A DNA stretch of 62,526 nt from a virus, in the IMG/VR virus record IMGVR_UViG_3300019763_000009, positions 1 through 62,526 of that record. The stretch is one strand, 5' to 3'. The notes beneath the pieces were generated by a model that worked only from the letters and a program-made list of their open reading frames with translations, searched no databases and had not been told where the DNA came from. Every line of letters begins with the position of its first letter. Position 1 is the stretch's first letter. Positions 29,245 through 37,808 of this stretch are shown piece after piece. Both the position numbers and the translations under genes were made by a program.

Positions 29245-30276
29245 GTGAAATATATTTTAGTAACAGACACACATTTAGGTATAAAAAAAGCCAATGATTT
29301 TTATCTTGAAACAGTCAACCAATTGTTTGAGGATATCGCTGATTATGCCGAAGAGAACGAAATCAAAGAACTGATCCACCTTGGTGATTTCTTTGATAAT
29401 CGAAAGAATATGTCACTAAAGACATTATTCTATGCACGAAGAATCGGTTCAACCTTACAGAAGAGATTTGATTGTAGTTACATGATATTAGGTAACCATG
29501 ACATTTTCTACAAAGACCGATACCTGCCCAATTCAAATCAAGTTTTTGGATCAATGGATAATATAATTGTTGTAGATGAACCAACACAGGTTAATAACTG
29601 TCTACTTGTGCCTTGGATGATTGAAGACGAAGATGTTGTTCAAGGTTACAAACAACGGATGAAAGATTCTACAGCCGAGTATTGTCTTGGTCATTGGGAG
29701 ATTAATGGTGCTGCAATGAACCAATCAGGTCAGGTAGTATCTGATGGTGAATGGTCTAATAGTGACTTCTCAAAATTCAAGAAGACATTTTCTGGACACT
29801 TCCATACAAAAGGTGATTACCCCAACAATGTTCAATACTTAGGTGCCCCGTATCATATGACATTCAATGACAATGGTACACGTGGGTTCTATGTATTTGA
29901 TGGTGAAACAGGAGAACTTGAATTCATTGAATGGAACGGATACCCTAAGTTCTTTCAATGGGTTGCTGTGCCAGACTATGTTTTTGGTGAAGAATTCAAA
30001 GGTCAAGTTGTTAAGATAGTTTTTGAAGAAGATTTCGGAACAACTATCAACAACCAAATAATTCATGATGCACAGAATACCGAACCACATCAATTATTTG
30101 TAGAATATAAGTTTACACATTCTATGACAGGTGATAATGTAGATGATAGTGTTGAATTAATGGGACCTGTTGAGATCCATAAGGATTTTGTTAAGAATGG
30201 AGAGATTCCTCAACATTTAAAGAGGGTGGTATTAGATAAAATCATTGATCAGTTGTATGAGGAAATAGATGGGTAA
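29245..30276 (+). CDS. 47: Recombination nuclease subunit gp47 (SbcD/Mre11 type)
   Basis: 343 aa. All metallophosphatase motifs are visible: DTH at residues 8-10, GDFFD at 47-51, GNHD at 83-86, GHW at 149-151 and GHFH at 184-187. With gp46 it forms the nuclease that resects DNA ends for recombination-dependent replication and host DNA breakdown. The GTG start follows GGGAG with a 9-base gap. The gp46 partner is encoded 1.4 kb downstream, separated by four small genes, in contrast to the tighter T4 arrangement. Confidence 0.93.
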   Translation: MKYILVTDTHLGIKKANDFYLETVNQLFEDIADYAEENEIKELIHLGDFFDNRKNMSLKTLFYARRIGSTLQKRFDCSYMILGNHDIFYKDRYLPNSNQVFGSMDNIIVVDEPTQVNNCLLVPWMIEDEDVVQGYKQRMKDSTAEYCLGHWEINGAAMNQSGQVVSDGEWSNSDFSKFKKTFSGHFHTKGDYPNNVQYLGAPYHMTFNDNGTRGFYVFDGETGELEFIEWNGYPKFFQWVAVPDYVFGEEFKGQVVKIVFEEDFGTTINNQIIHDAQNTEPHQLFVEYKFTHSMTGDNVDDSVELMGPVEIHKDFVKNGEIPQHLKRVVLDKIIDQLYEEIDG

Positions 30277-30640
30277 CGATATATCAGATTATATTGATGA
30301 TTATTTGGAGGTAAATATACACCAAGAAACTACCCAAATATCAACATTAAGTTTTCGATATGATGTAACAACAAATCGTGTCATAGAGGGTGTGTTAGTT
30401 GTTGGGGAAAATGATTTTGGTTATAAATTGGAAGATTTTATATCTGATATTGGTCGAAATAAATTTGATACGAAGAAATACAAAGGATGTTATTTGAAGA
30501 GTTGTGATGTTGATTATGACTATTTCTATCCTAAGTGGCATCTGGTCTTTAGTATAGATCATATTGTGGATTATCCACCGAACTTTGTTGTATATCCTAA
30601 ACCGAAAACACACTTTGATGACGAGTTATTTAGTATATGA
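30269..30640 (+). CDS. Small acidic protein with LFxI C-terminal tail
   Basis: 123 aa, family not recognised. It overlaps the gp47 gene by 8 bases and is probably coupled to it. The C-terminus reads HFDDELFSI, one of eight such tails in this window. The next gene starts in the ATGA that ends this one. The body is rich in Asp and Tyr and has no membrane segment. Confidence 0.6.
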   Translation: MGNDISDYIDDYLEVNIHQETTQISTLSFRYDVTTNRVIEGVLVVGENDFGYKLEDFISDIGRNKFDTKKYKGCYLKSCDVDYDYFYPKWHLVFSIDHIVDYPPNFVVYPKPKTHFDDELFSI

Positions 30641-31152
30641 AAACCTATATAGTACAACACCAAAACACAAGTCTACCAAAACAGGAGATTCGTGGACCTT
30701 ATGATACGGATTTGAATGAAAGATTGAGGGATGATTACCATGCGGTTCGGGTGGCACAACCAATGACAATGAATTATGCTTCTGGTTTGAATTATGGATC
30801 GACTGATTATGTTGTAGATCAGATAGTATTTGAATCACATCGTTTGGTTACAATGTATTGGGTGGAAGAGTATGAAAGAGGTGGAAGATCGTTTGGGTAT
30901 TACAATAGATTCATAAGTTATTTTCAGGTGTTACAAGGCACTGATATGAGTGGTATGTTTGGAGTATCAGAAGGTGAAGAATTTTACTCACGGTTGAACA
31001 CAAGATCGATGGATGGAAGAGATTATTATGAATCAATGCATCATATGGAAAGTCTTATTATACGAACACCACCAAATGTAGATATAAAAGAACTTGTAGA
31101 AGAAAAGAAACCAGTACAACATTTTGATGAAAAAATATTTGAGATAGACTAA
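30637..31152 (+). CDS. Hypothetical protein with IFxI-type tail
   Basis: 171 aa, not recognised. It starts in the ATGA shared with the previous stop. Aromatic-rich body (MYWVEEYERGGRSFGYYNRF around residue 75-95) and a C-terminal HFDEKIFEID, a slightly longer version of the LFxI tail. Gene order between gp47 and gp46 suggests a role with the nuclease or replication complex, but this is inference. Confidence 0.6.
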   Translation: MKTYIVQHQNTSLPKQEIRGPYDTDLNERLRDDYHAVRVAQPMTMNYASGLNYGSTDYVVDQIVFESHRLVTMYWVEEYERGGRSFGYYNRFISYFQVLQGTDMSGMFGVSEGEEFYSRLNTRSMDGRDYYESMHHMESLIIRTPPNVDIKELVEEKKPVQHFDEKIFEID

Positions 31153-31161
31153 GGAGATAAA

Positions 31162-31488
31162 ATGGAAGATAAATGTGATGTTTGTGGTATTACCGAAGGT
31201 GTTCAATGTGAGGTTTTTACAAAGGGAGAAGTGATTGACAGAGTTTATCATTTATGTCCAGAACATTGGACAGAAGTTTATCGTAGAACATTGGATGATT
31301 TTGTTGAGAGTAATGAGTATAAGGTACATTCTTATATTAAGATGTCTGCTGACAAACTTATTGCTGACGCTACTACCAGTAGGAAGTTGTTAGATTACGA
31401 AGACGAAGATGGTAATCTTGATTCTGAACAAATTAAGGCTATTGAGATTCGTTCAATACAACCATATTCAGGTGGGGATGATGATTGA
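31162..31488 (+). CDS. Small zinc-binding protein
   Basis: 108 aa. CDVCG near the N-terminus (C5, C8) and LCPEHW at about residues 31-36 give a C-x2-C...C-x2-H set that could bind one zinc ion. The rest is helical and acidic, ending GGDDD. Good SD (AAGGAG, 31151-31156). Function unknown. Confidence 0.55.
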   Translation: MEDKCDVCGITEGVQCEVFTKGEVIDRVYHLCPEHWTEVYRRTLDDFVESNEYKVHSYIKMSADKLIADATTSRKLLDYEDEDGNLDSEQIKAIEIRSIQPYSGGDDD

Positions 31489-31654
31489 TAGAGAGTCTGA
31501 AGCTGAAAGGTTGTTACGAAAACTTGATTTGTGTCTTAAAGTAGTGCATTTGGATATGAGTGGTAAACACCGATATTCGATTGGTCACAAAGGACATGAT
31601 GTGGTTAATGAGATAAAATCGTATCTTTACGGTGATGGAGAAACAAATGAGTAA
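31478..31654 (+). CDS. Very small protein overlapping the gp46 start
   Basis: 58 aa (MMIDRESEAERLLRKLDL...). I chose the ATG at 31478 (or 31481) because a GGTGGGG stretch lies just upstream and the ATG overlaps the previous stop; an upstream in-frame start at 31409 lies deep inside the previous gene. Helical and charged, unknown function. It overlaps gp46 by 8 bases. Confidence 0.5.
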   Translation: MMIDRESEAERLLRKLDLCLKVVHLDMSGKHRYSIGHKGHDVVNEIKSYLYGDGETNE

Positions 31655-33872
31655 AATTATATGTAAGAAGTTGGAATTAAAGAACTTTTTCTCTTATGGG
31701 GGTCAATGGCAAACGATCAATCTGGAAGAAGGGGTTAACTTAGTCTTAGGTCACGATAAGGACAAAGACCGTTCAAATGGTGCAGGAAAGACAAGTTTTC
31801 TTGAAGCCATACCTTTTGCATTGTTTGGTCAGACCAGTAAAGGCGTTCCTCTACCAAAAATCATAAATTGGAAGAATGGTAAACAGTGTGAAGTGAAGTT
31901 TCATTTTGAGAAGGATGGAATTTCATATATGATCCACCGAGGTATTAAACCGGGAATATTAGAACTTGTTAAAGATGGTGTTCCAGTTCCAAAATTGTCA
32001 GATAAACGTGTGTTTCAAATGGAACTGGAACACGACCTTATAGGTATGGACTTCAAGGCGGCTCAAGCAATCTTGTTTCAGAATGCTAATAATATGGTGT
32101 CTATCTTCAATACACCTAAAGCAGAAAAACGAAAGTTCATTGAAAAATTCTTTAATCTTGAGATTTATTCTAAGATGACAGAACATACCAACACAAAACT
32201 TGGTGGTGTGACAAAACGATTATCTGAGATTGATATGGAGATCGGGTTCAAACAAAAACGTGTAGAAGAACTTGAAATGATAATCTCAGAGAGTGTTGTC
32301 CCAAACATGTCTGAATATAAGAACTCTGTAGACGAAGCGAATCTGAAATTGTGTCAGTTGAATGTAGATAACGAGCAGTTATTCACAGAGGGTCCGATAC
32401 TTGAGAGTCAGATTGGTGATAAAAAGACCGAACGACAAGGGTTGATGGATAAAAAAACAGAACTGACTACAAAAATAGGTCAGGTGACACAAAAAATAAG
32501 TCTGTTACAGGGTGAGATCACATCATTAGAGAAACGTAATGAAACCATTGGTGACCTTACAGAACAGCGTGAGAAGTTGGTTAAGATCCAAAAGGTTCTT
32601 GAAAAACTTGACAATATTGAAAATATGTCAACAGAACTGACTGAAAACATTGATGTTTTGAAAGAAACAGGTAGTAAGTTGATGGGTGAGTATGTGACAT
32701 TTACCAATGAAATGTCACGATTGGAGAAGGAGTTGTCTAAATGGACAGATCATACTGTAACCGAAGAGACAACATGTCCCACCTGTTTTCAAGAGGTTGA
32801 TCCTGAACACATCAAAGACCACATCGACAAATTGGTTGGAGAACTAACCGAACAGATCAATTTGGTTAAGGTAAATCGTGGTGAATTGGAAGATTTGATC
32901 GCAACGAACAAGAATGATAGAGAAGAGTTTGAGGTGTCGTTAAAAACAATCAATGAAAAGATTGTTAAGAAACGACAACTTGAGAAACATCTTGTTGCCC
33001 TTTCTGGTGTGGAAGAGAAACAGAAAGAATTTGATGAGAACGACAAGCGAATTGAAGGTATAAAATTCGTTGAGATACCAGAGATTGAAAAAGAACTTGA
33101 AGAATTGGACAATGACAAGTATGTAATTGAATCTGATATTAGTATTGTTCAGAGTGTGATTGATGAGAAACAGTCAATGTATGATCAGTACAAGGATCTA
33201 CAGAGAGATAAAGAACGATTAACGACCAAGTTTGAAACAGAAACACGAATTTATAACAGTCAGAAGGAAATTTGTGATAGGATTGAACTTGAATACGAAA
33301 CTAATGTCACAACAAAGACACAATTAGAGTCAGAAGTATCTGTATTTAATGGTGAAACAAAGAAATTGAATGTGATGAAGGATTACCTTGAGTATATTAA
33401 AGAGACATTGAAAGATACTAATGTCAAACAATATGCTATCGGTAATATAATTCCTTTCCTACAACAACAGACGAATCATTATCTGAGTGAAACAGGTCAT
33501 AATTATTACATTGAGCTTGATGCATGGTTAGATGGAACAATCAAGGGATATGGAGTAGGAGACTGTGAGTTTGGTAATATGTCAGGTGGAGAGGGTAAGT
33601 CTATAGATTTGGCATTAAAGTTCGCCATGATGGATGTGGCGAGGCGACAAGCTGGTTCCTATCTTGACATCCTAGTGTTGGATGAGTTGTTGGATAGTTC
33701 CATTGATTCACATGGTATTGAAAAGACATTTGATATTATCCGAATGAAACAACGAGAAGATAATTTGAAGGTGTTTGTTGTGTCACATAGAGAAGAAGTT
33801 GCTGACTTTGGTGTTGATGGGACATACAAAGTTACGAAGGAAGATGGTTTCAGTACAATAGAGGTGGTGTGA
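31647..33872 (+). CDS. 46: Recombination nuclease ATPase gp46 (SbcC/Rad50 type)
   Basis: 741 aa from the ATG at 31647, which has GGAG six bases upstream; a GTG and ATG slightly upstream have poorer sites. Walker A ends SNGAGKT (residues 43-49). Long coiled coils run from about 165 to 590 around a zinc hook CPTC near 377. The ABC signature MSGGEGKS is near 645 and Walker B LDILVLDE near 670. It is the SMC-like ATPase that works with gp47 in DNA-end resection. Confidence 0.93.
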   Translation: MSKIICKKLELKNFFSYGGQWQTINLEEGVNLVLGHDKDKDRSNGAGKTSFLEAIPFALFGQTSKGVPLPKIINWKNGKQCEVKFHFEKDGISYMIHRGIKPGILELVKDGVPVPKLSDKRVFQMELEHDLIGMDFKAAQAILFQNANNMVSIFNTPKAEKRKFIEKFFNLEIYSKMTEHTNTKLGGVTKRLSEIDMEIGFKQKRVEELEMIISESVVPNMSEYKNSVDEANLKLCQLNVDNEQLFTEGPILESQIGDKKTERQGLMDKKTELTTKIGQVTQKISLLQGEITSLEKRNETIGDLTEQREKLVKIQKVLEKLDNIENMSTELTENIDVLKETGSKLMGEYVTFTNEMSRLEKELSKWTDHTVTEETTCPTCFQEVDPEHIKDHIDKLVGELTEQINLVKVNRGELEDLIATNKNDREEFEVSLKTINEKIVKKRQLEKHLVALSGVEEKQKEFDENDKRIEGIKFVEIPEIEKELEELDNDKYVIESDISIVQSVIDEKQSMYDQYKDLQRDKERLTTKFETETRIYNSQKEICDRIELEYETNVTTKTQLESEVSVFNGETKKLNVMKDYLEYIKETLKDTNVKQYAIGNIIPFLQQQTNHYLSETGHNYYIELDAWLDGTIKGYGVGDCEFGNMSGGEGKSIDLALKFAMMDVARRQAGSYLDILVLDELLDSSIDSHGIEKTFDIIRMKQREDNLKVFVVSHREEVADFGVDGTYKVTKEDGFSTIEVV

Positions 33873-34063
33873 TGGACGAGTTTGATCTTTATGGAACAGA
33901 TCACTTGTATGATATGTATCCAACTATTATGACAGAAATTACTTCAGTACAACCAATTTCTGGTGATGTATTGTCAGGTATGTTTGGTCAGAAATCAACA
34001 ATACCAGAAGAACCTATTGTACCAGAACATTTTGAAGATGAAGAGGATCTATTTCAGATATGA
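33872..34063 (+). CDS. 63-aa acidic protein with LFxI tail
   Basis: Starts at the ATG overlapping the gp46 stop (TGATG). Sequence is strongly acidic with a central SGMFG motif, also present in the protein at 30637, and ends EHFEDEEDLFQI. Essentially a short linker carrying the LFxI tail; a docking peptide or adaptor is plausible. No fold recognised. Confidence 0.6.
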   Translation: MDEFDLYGTDHLYDMYPTIMTEITSVQPISGDVLSGMFGQKSTIPEEPIVPEHFEDEEDLFQI

Positions 34064-34347
34064 TGGCGGGTGATAGGTATTTCAATACTTTTGACGGAAA
34101 AATGTTTGACGGAAAAATGTATATTGTTGATAATGATGGGGAAATTATCAATGTTGGAGAAAATCCTTGTAGGGAGGTAGTTCTTGAGTGTGGTGGTATG
34201 TCAGATTTTGGTTTACCTGAAACATCACCATTTAGATCTGGTGGTTGGTTTCATGCCATATATGACGATATTGATAGTGGTTTACCTTTACCTATTACGA
34301 CATCAGATGACCATTTTAAAGAAGATAAGGATCTATTTGAAATATGA
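34060..34347 (+). CDS. Small protein with HFKEDKDLFEI tail
   Basis: 95 aa. Begins in ATGATG overlapping the previous stop and ends in the ATGA that starts the next gene. It holds an internal short duplication (FDGKMFDGKM). The C-terminal HFKEDKDLFEI is almost identical to the tail of the L12-like protein at 55019, 21 kb away, though the bodies are unrelated. Function unknown. Confidence 0.6.
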   Translation: MMAGDRYFNTFDGKMFDGKMYIVDNDGEIINVGENPCREVVLECGGMSDFGLPETSPFRSGGWFHAIYDDIDSGLPLPITTSDDHFKEDKDLFEI

Positions 34348-34763
34348 AATGTATAATTGCTGGTAGTAGAGATCTTGGATTAAAAACAGTAAATAACCAA
34401 AAAGTTCAGATGACCTTGGATGAGTGTAAACTAATAGATGACATGTTTACGTCATGTGAATGGTGTGGTAAGATTACTGAAATCGTAAGTGGAACAGCAA
34501 GAGGTGTTGATACTATTGGTGAACAATTAGCAGAGAAGTATGGTTTGAAATTGACCAAATTTCCTGCTGATTGGGATCGACATGGTAAACGAGCAGGTCA
34601 TCTTAGAAATGGTGATATGGCAAAATACACTGATATTGCAATGGTCTTTATGAGTTGTGGTGGAACTGCTGGATCAAAGAATATGATACAACAAATGGAT
34701 AAGTTAAAGAAACCGTGTTTGGTGTTTGAAGAGACATTGGAGGGAAACTTAATTGGCAAATGA
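34344..34763 (+). CDS. SLOG-domain protein (DUF2493-like)
   Basis: 139 aa. Rossmann-like start KCIIAGSRD, then SGTARGVDTIGEQLA at about residues 49-63 and FPADWDRHGKRAGHLRNGDM at 72-91, the usual DUF2493 pattern; MSCGGTAGSKNM follows. SLOG proteins bind nucleotides or nucleotide derivatives and several act in phage-host conflict or nucleotide sensing. The ligand here is unknown. Coupled to the LFxI-tailed gene upstream. Confidence 0.75.
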   Translation: MKCIIAGSRDLGLKTVNNQKVQMTLDECKLIDDMFTSCEWCGKITEIVSGTARGVDTIGEQLAEKYGLKLTKFPADWDRHGKRAGHLRNGDMAKYTDIAMVFMSCGGTAGSKNMIQQMDKLKKPCLVFEETLEGNLIGK

Positions 34764-34905
34764 AAATGAAATCAAAGATGTAAAACTACGAGAACTGTAT
34801 GATTTTTTTAAACAATTCAATGGGGTGGAAGAGTTTTATGTTGGTGATATAATTGAGTATATTGAAATAGCGGATAAGGGGAAACTTAATTGTCAAATGA
34901 AATAG
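34753..34905 (+). CDS. 50-aa protein with TTG start
   Basis: An in-frame TTG at 34753 lies eight bases after a strong GGAGGG site; the frame runs 50 codons to TAG at 34905 (start LANENEIKDVKL, end KGKLNCQMK). It overlaps the genes on both sides. The initiation region (GGGAAACTTAATTG then CAAATGAAA) recurs almost exactly before the next gene, which argues that both TTG starts are real. Confidence 0.5.
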   Translation: MANENEIKDVKLRELYDFFKQFNGVEEFYVGDIIEYIEIADKGKLNCQMK

Positions 34906-35255
34906 AGAAAATTAGTAAACTTGGTGATGACAATGTATGGAGAACATCCTGTGCTTGTATGGGTGATGATGCACTTACATTTCAGGTGTGTACTGACAAA
35001 GAATGTAAAGATATCTATTTAGAGGTCTGGATTGGTTGTAGGTCAGTATATGAAGTATGGGATACCCCTAGATGGAATAGACGATTACGGACAATATGGC
35101 GACGAATAAAGGGTGCTTTTAGGGTTCTATTCCGTGGAGATATTGAAGTGGAAGGAGCCTTTATTTTTCGTGGAGAAGATCAGATAGATGCTTTTGTGCA
35201 AACATTACAAATTGAAAAAGAACGATTAAAAAATATAAAACAGGAGAAGAGATAA
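34890..35255 (+). CDS. Hypothetical protein with TTG start
   Basis: 121 aa. The TTG at 34890 follows AAGGGG by eight bases. Contains a Cys-rich N-terminal part (TSCACMGDD, CTDKECKDI, IGCRS) followed by a basic Trp/Arg segment (RWNRRLRTIWRRIKGAFRVLF) that could bind nucleic acid or membrane. Family not recognised. Confidence 0.55.
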   Translation: MSNEIEKISKLGDDNVWRTSCACMGDDALTFQVCTDKECKDIYLEVWIGCRSVYEVWDTPRWNRRLRTIWRRIKGAFRVLFRGDIEVEGAFIFRGEDQIDAFVQTLQIEKERLKNIKQEKR

Positions 35256-35256
35256 A

Positions 35257-35547
35257 ATGGCTACTGAAAAAAGTGAATTCAAGTTAAATCCTACACCAGC
35301 ATCCTCAGAAATTATTGAGTTTGTTGGTTCAATTAATAAAGAAGATGTAGAGAATGGTAGCGTGTTAATTTTTCGGATTAACACTCAATCGTATCCAAGT
35401 AATATTTTGAACGAGGTTACTGCTAGTATTAAAAGTGCTGTGAAGGATTTATTTGATGGTCAAGTAAAAGCAATTATTATACCTGATACTATTGAAGTTA
35501 CAATTCTAAAAGATTTATTGAAAGATCATGTAGAAGGAGGAGAATAG
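35257..35547 (+). CDS. Hypothetical 96-aa protein
   Basis: No known motif. Alternating hydrophobic stretches (VLIFRINTQ, VKAIIIPDTIEVTIL) suggest a small alpha/beta fold, possibly ferredoxin-like. AGGAG site at 35242-35246, start ATG at 35257. The metallopeptidase-like gene follows three bases after the stop. Confidence 0.5.
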   Translation: MATEKSEFKLNPTPASSEIIEFVGSINKEDVENGSVLIFRINTQSYPSNILNEVTASIKSAVKDLFDGQVKAIIIPDTIEVTILKDLLKDHVEGGE

Positions 35548-35549
35548 GT

Positions 35550-36017
35550 ATGGCATCAAGATTTGAGGAAGCACCATCACAAGTAGTAAATAAGGTTAAA
35601 GAGGTAATCAGAGACAAGTTCCCTGTACTTAATGGATGTAACATTGAAGTTGTAATGGATTTGAAGAAACGAAAATCAGGTGGAACCTATACATTGGTAA
35701 AACTTGATAAAGCGTCACCTATCCTACGGCATATTTCTGCTGACAATACCAATCCAGAAGGTGTGGACTATATTCTGTATTTGGATAAGACTGTTTATGA
35801 TGAAATGATTGATCGTGATAAAGTAAGGATTATTTCACATGGATTGCATCATGCAGATTGTGACTTTGAAAAGGAAATGCCTTATGGTGTAAGAAAACCG
35901 ACAGTACAAACATTTTATGAAGAAATCAGTGAAAATGCTGATGATGACCGTTGGTCTGAACGGTTAGATCTGATGGCAGAGTCAATCTATGACCGTGATG
36001 AGTCTACTAATGGATAA
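35550..36017 (+). CDS. Putative phage metallopeptidase
   Basis: 155 aa. The segment RIISHGLHHADCDFE near residues 92-106 resembles the zinc site of small putative phage metallopeptidases, normally HExxH; here the glutamate position reads G (HGLHH). The upstream YILYLDKTVYDEM strand-helix also fits that family. If the glutamate is truly missing, the protein may bind zinc without peptidase activity. SD GGAGGAG (35537-35543). Confidence 0.55.
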   Translation: MASRFEEAPSQVVNKVKEVIRDKFPVLNGCNIEVVMDLKKRKSGGTYTLVKLDKASPILRHISADNTNPEGVDYILYLDKTVYDEMIDRDKVRIISHGLHHADCDFEKEMPYGVRKPTVQTFYEEISENADDDRWSERLDLMAESIYDRDESTNG

Positions 36018-36486
36018 GGAAGAGGTACCACAAGTAGTTCATGAATCTACTCCAATTTCACCCTCAGATTTCAAAAAGATACAAGAAGAAATGTATAGTG
36101 AGTTGGACGATGGGATGTTAAGTGATGAAGCTTTTGATCTATTAACAACCAAACAAGAAGAAATTGAACGACATATGGTTTTGAATGATAGTATGGGTGA
36201 TGAATTACCTAATAATACCGATAGTATTATTACTAACTTCAAACCAGACGAACTAATGTTGATAAAAGAAGTTCTTGTGAAACATTGTACTGATGGTAAC
36301 CAGACACTTGATTATTGTAGTGGTATTATGGGTGAAGACGATAGATTTAAACAACAAGGGATCATACGAGAGTTGATAGAAACTATTGATATGAATTTGG
36401 ATAATTATGTAAAACTTCGCCCTTATAGTCCATTCTTTGTTTCTTGGGTGAAGAAGGTTGGTAAAAAAGATGTCATTAAAATGTAA
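36010..36486 (+). CDS. Hypothetical acidic helical protein
   Basis: 158 aa from ATG 36010, which overlaps the upstream stop. In-frame ATGs at 35989 and 35998 are possible; none has a clear SD. The protein is acidic with heptad-like stretches (FKKIQEEMYSELDDGML, TTKQEEIERHMVL) and a C-terminal basic patch (WVKKVGKKDVIKM). Unknown function. Confidence 0.5.
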   Translation: MDKEEVPQVVHESTPISPSDFKKIQEEMYSELDDGMLSDEAFDLLTTKQEEIERHMVLNDSMGDELPNNTDSIITNFKPDELMLIKEVLVKHCTDGNQTLDYCSGIMGEDDRFKQQGIIRELIETIDMNLDNYVKLRPYSPFFVSWVKKVGKKDVIKM

Positions 36487-36676
36487 GTATTTTGGACACG
36501 ACTTTGTGCCATACAGACACAGATGGGTTGAATTTATACCCAATAGTAACAAACCAAACATCAATCGGGATGGAGTATATACACTGATACAGGTTTATTG
36601 TAAAAGGTGTGGTTTGGTGAGGGAGGTTTCTAATGAGTCAGGAGACAGAATTAAGTATAGAGAATTTAATCCGTAA
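36470..36676 (+). CDS. Small zinc-ribbon-like protein
   Basis: 68 aa from ATG 36470. KCKYFGH near the start and YCKRCG at about residue 50 provide two pairs of possible zinc ligands. It overlaps the next gene by 44 bases. Unknown function; the size and ligand pattern fit a small nucleic-acid- or protein-binding zinc ribbon. Confidence 0.5.
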   Translation: MSLKCKYFGHDFVPYRHRWVEFIPNSNKPNINRDGVYTLIQVYCKRCGLVREVSNESGDRIKYREFNP

Positions 36677-37211
36677 TAACGAACATGGTCTTGAAAATGT
36701 TGCTACTAGACCTTATACTGAAATGTGGGATAGATATTTAGAAGAGACTGATAATCTGTGTATATGGTCACCAAGAATGTCAGGTAAAACATATGCACTG
36801 GTTAATAAATTTATTGAGACTCCAAATTCTGTATATATAACACCTCATCGTATGATGACATTAACAGTACAACTAATGTGCCAACGTATAGTAGGACGTG
36901 ATACACAAAGGTTTTCGAGGGATATATTTTCAAGTAACACATCGTATAGAATGGATGGTAGACGTGTTGACCGTATTTTTATTGATGAGATTAGTTCTTT
37001 TTCGGGGTCATTGAATGAAATGTGGGATAACATCTTACCATCCGTGTCACCAAATGGTATTATAACTATGGTATCAACACCAAACACAAGTTCTGATGTT
37101 GAGAACACACCAAGTTTATTTAGATCTGTTATGTTACCAGATGATTATATTGAGGAAAATAAGATTGCAATAGTGGAAAAATATTTTGACGAAGGATTGT
37201 TTAGAATATGA
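36633..37211 (+). CDS. Compact terminase-like P-loop ATPase with LFxI tail
   Basis: 192 aa. Walker A SPRMSGKT (46-53), Walker B RIFIDEIS (114-121) and a coupling-type STPN motif (148-151) are spaced as in the ATPase half of phage large terminases, but no nuclease domain follows. It ends YFDEGLFRI. A strong GGGAGG site precedes ATG 36633. It could be a DNA-translocating accessory ATPase or a relic made useful by its tail; the exact job is not known. Confidence 0.65.
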   Translation: MSQETELSIENLIRNNEHGLENVATRPYTEMWDRYLEETDNLCIWSPRMSGKTYALVNKFIETPNSVYITPHRMMTLTVQLMCQRIVGRDTQRFSRDIFSSNTSYRMDGRRVDRIFIDEISSFSGSLNEMWDNILPSVSPNGIITMVSTPNTSSDVENTPSLFRSVMLPDDYIEENKIAIVEKYFDEGLFRI

Positions 37212-37372
37212 AGATTTTTGGATGGATTTATGATTTGATTTCTGGAAAGGATGATCCAGTAAGACAGTGTATTGTGTATAAGAGTATTGGTTGTATTCAT
37301 GTTGACGGTTTTCTGTGTGATATGAACACGTGTGGAATGTTATCAAACTTAAAGGAGATAGAGAATGGCTAG
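37208..37372 (+). CDS. 54-aa Cys-containing protein
   Basis: Starts in the ATGA that ends the preceding ATPase gene and runs to TAG at 37372, overlapping the next start. Sequence MKIFGWIYDLISGKDD, then three Cys-containing stretches (QCIVYKSIGC, FLCDMNTC). Codon-level overlap at both ends supports a real gene. Unknown function. Confidence 0.5.
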   Translation: MKIFGWIYDLISGKDDPVRQCIVYKSIGCIHVDGFLCDMNTCGMLSNLKEIENG

Positions 37373-37808
37373 AAAAACTTGTGAGTGTGGTGGTAAAGAA
37401 GTGATATCAGAACGAGTAAAACAATGGCGTGAATATGCTGATGCAGTGGAAGATCATTTGAATGATTATACAGTTCCTCAGTATGGTGATGTTGGGTCAG
37501 ATGAGATCACTGATTATAGTGTAGAAACCTGTGTTGAACAAGTCAAGAAGTATAGTAAACGATATGGAACACAAAGTCGTAGTGGTCAACAAGAATTAGA
37601 TTTCTTGAAGATGGGTCATTATAGTCAATGTGCATGGGAAAAGTATAAGAACCAACCAGTTGCCGTTGAAATTGGTATTCTTGGTCGGATGGTTGTCGTT
37701 GACAGTGAAGAGGATATTGAAATTGTCAAGTCGGGTAGTATGGAATTAGATAGTATTTTATCAGATGGTATGGGAAATGATTTCCACTTCTGGAAGGAGA
37801 AACAATAA
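37365..37808 (+). CDS. Hypothetical protein with N-terminal CECGG
   Basis: 147 aa. A short N-terminal CECGG could bind metal. The middle is helical (VKQWREYADAVEDHLNDY). SD GGAG at 37353-37356. Followed without gap by the next gene. No family recognised. Confidence 0.5.
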   Translation: MARKTCECGGKEVISERVKQWREYADAVEDHLNDYTVPQYGDVGSDEITDYSVETCVEQVKKYSKRYGTQSRSGQQELDFLKMGHYSQCAWEKYKNQPVAVEIGILGRMVVVDSEEDIEIVKSGSMELDSILSDGMGNDFHFWKEKQ

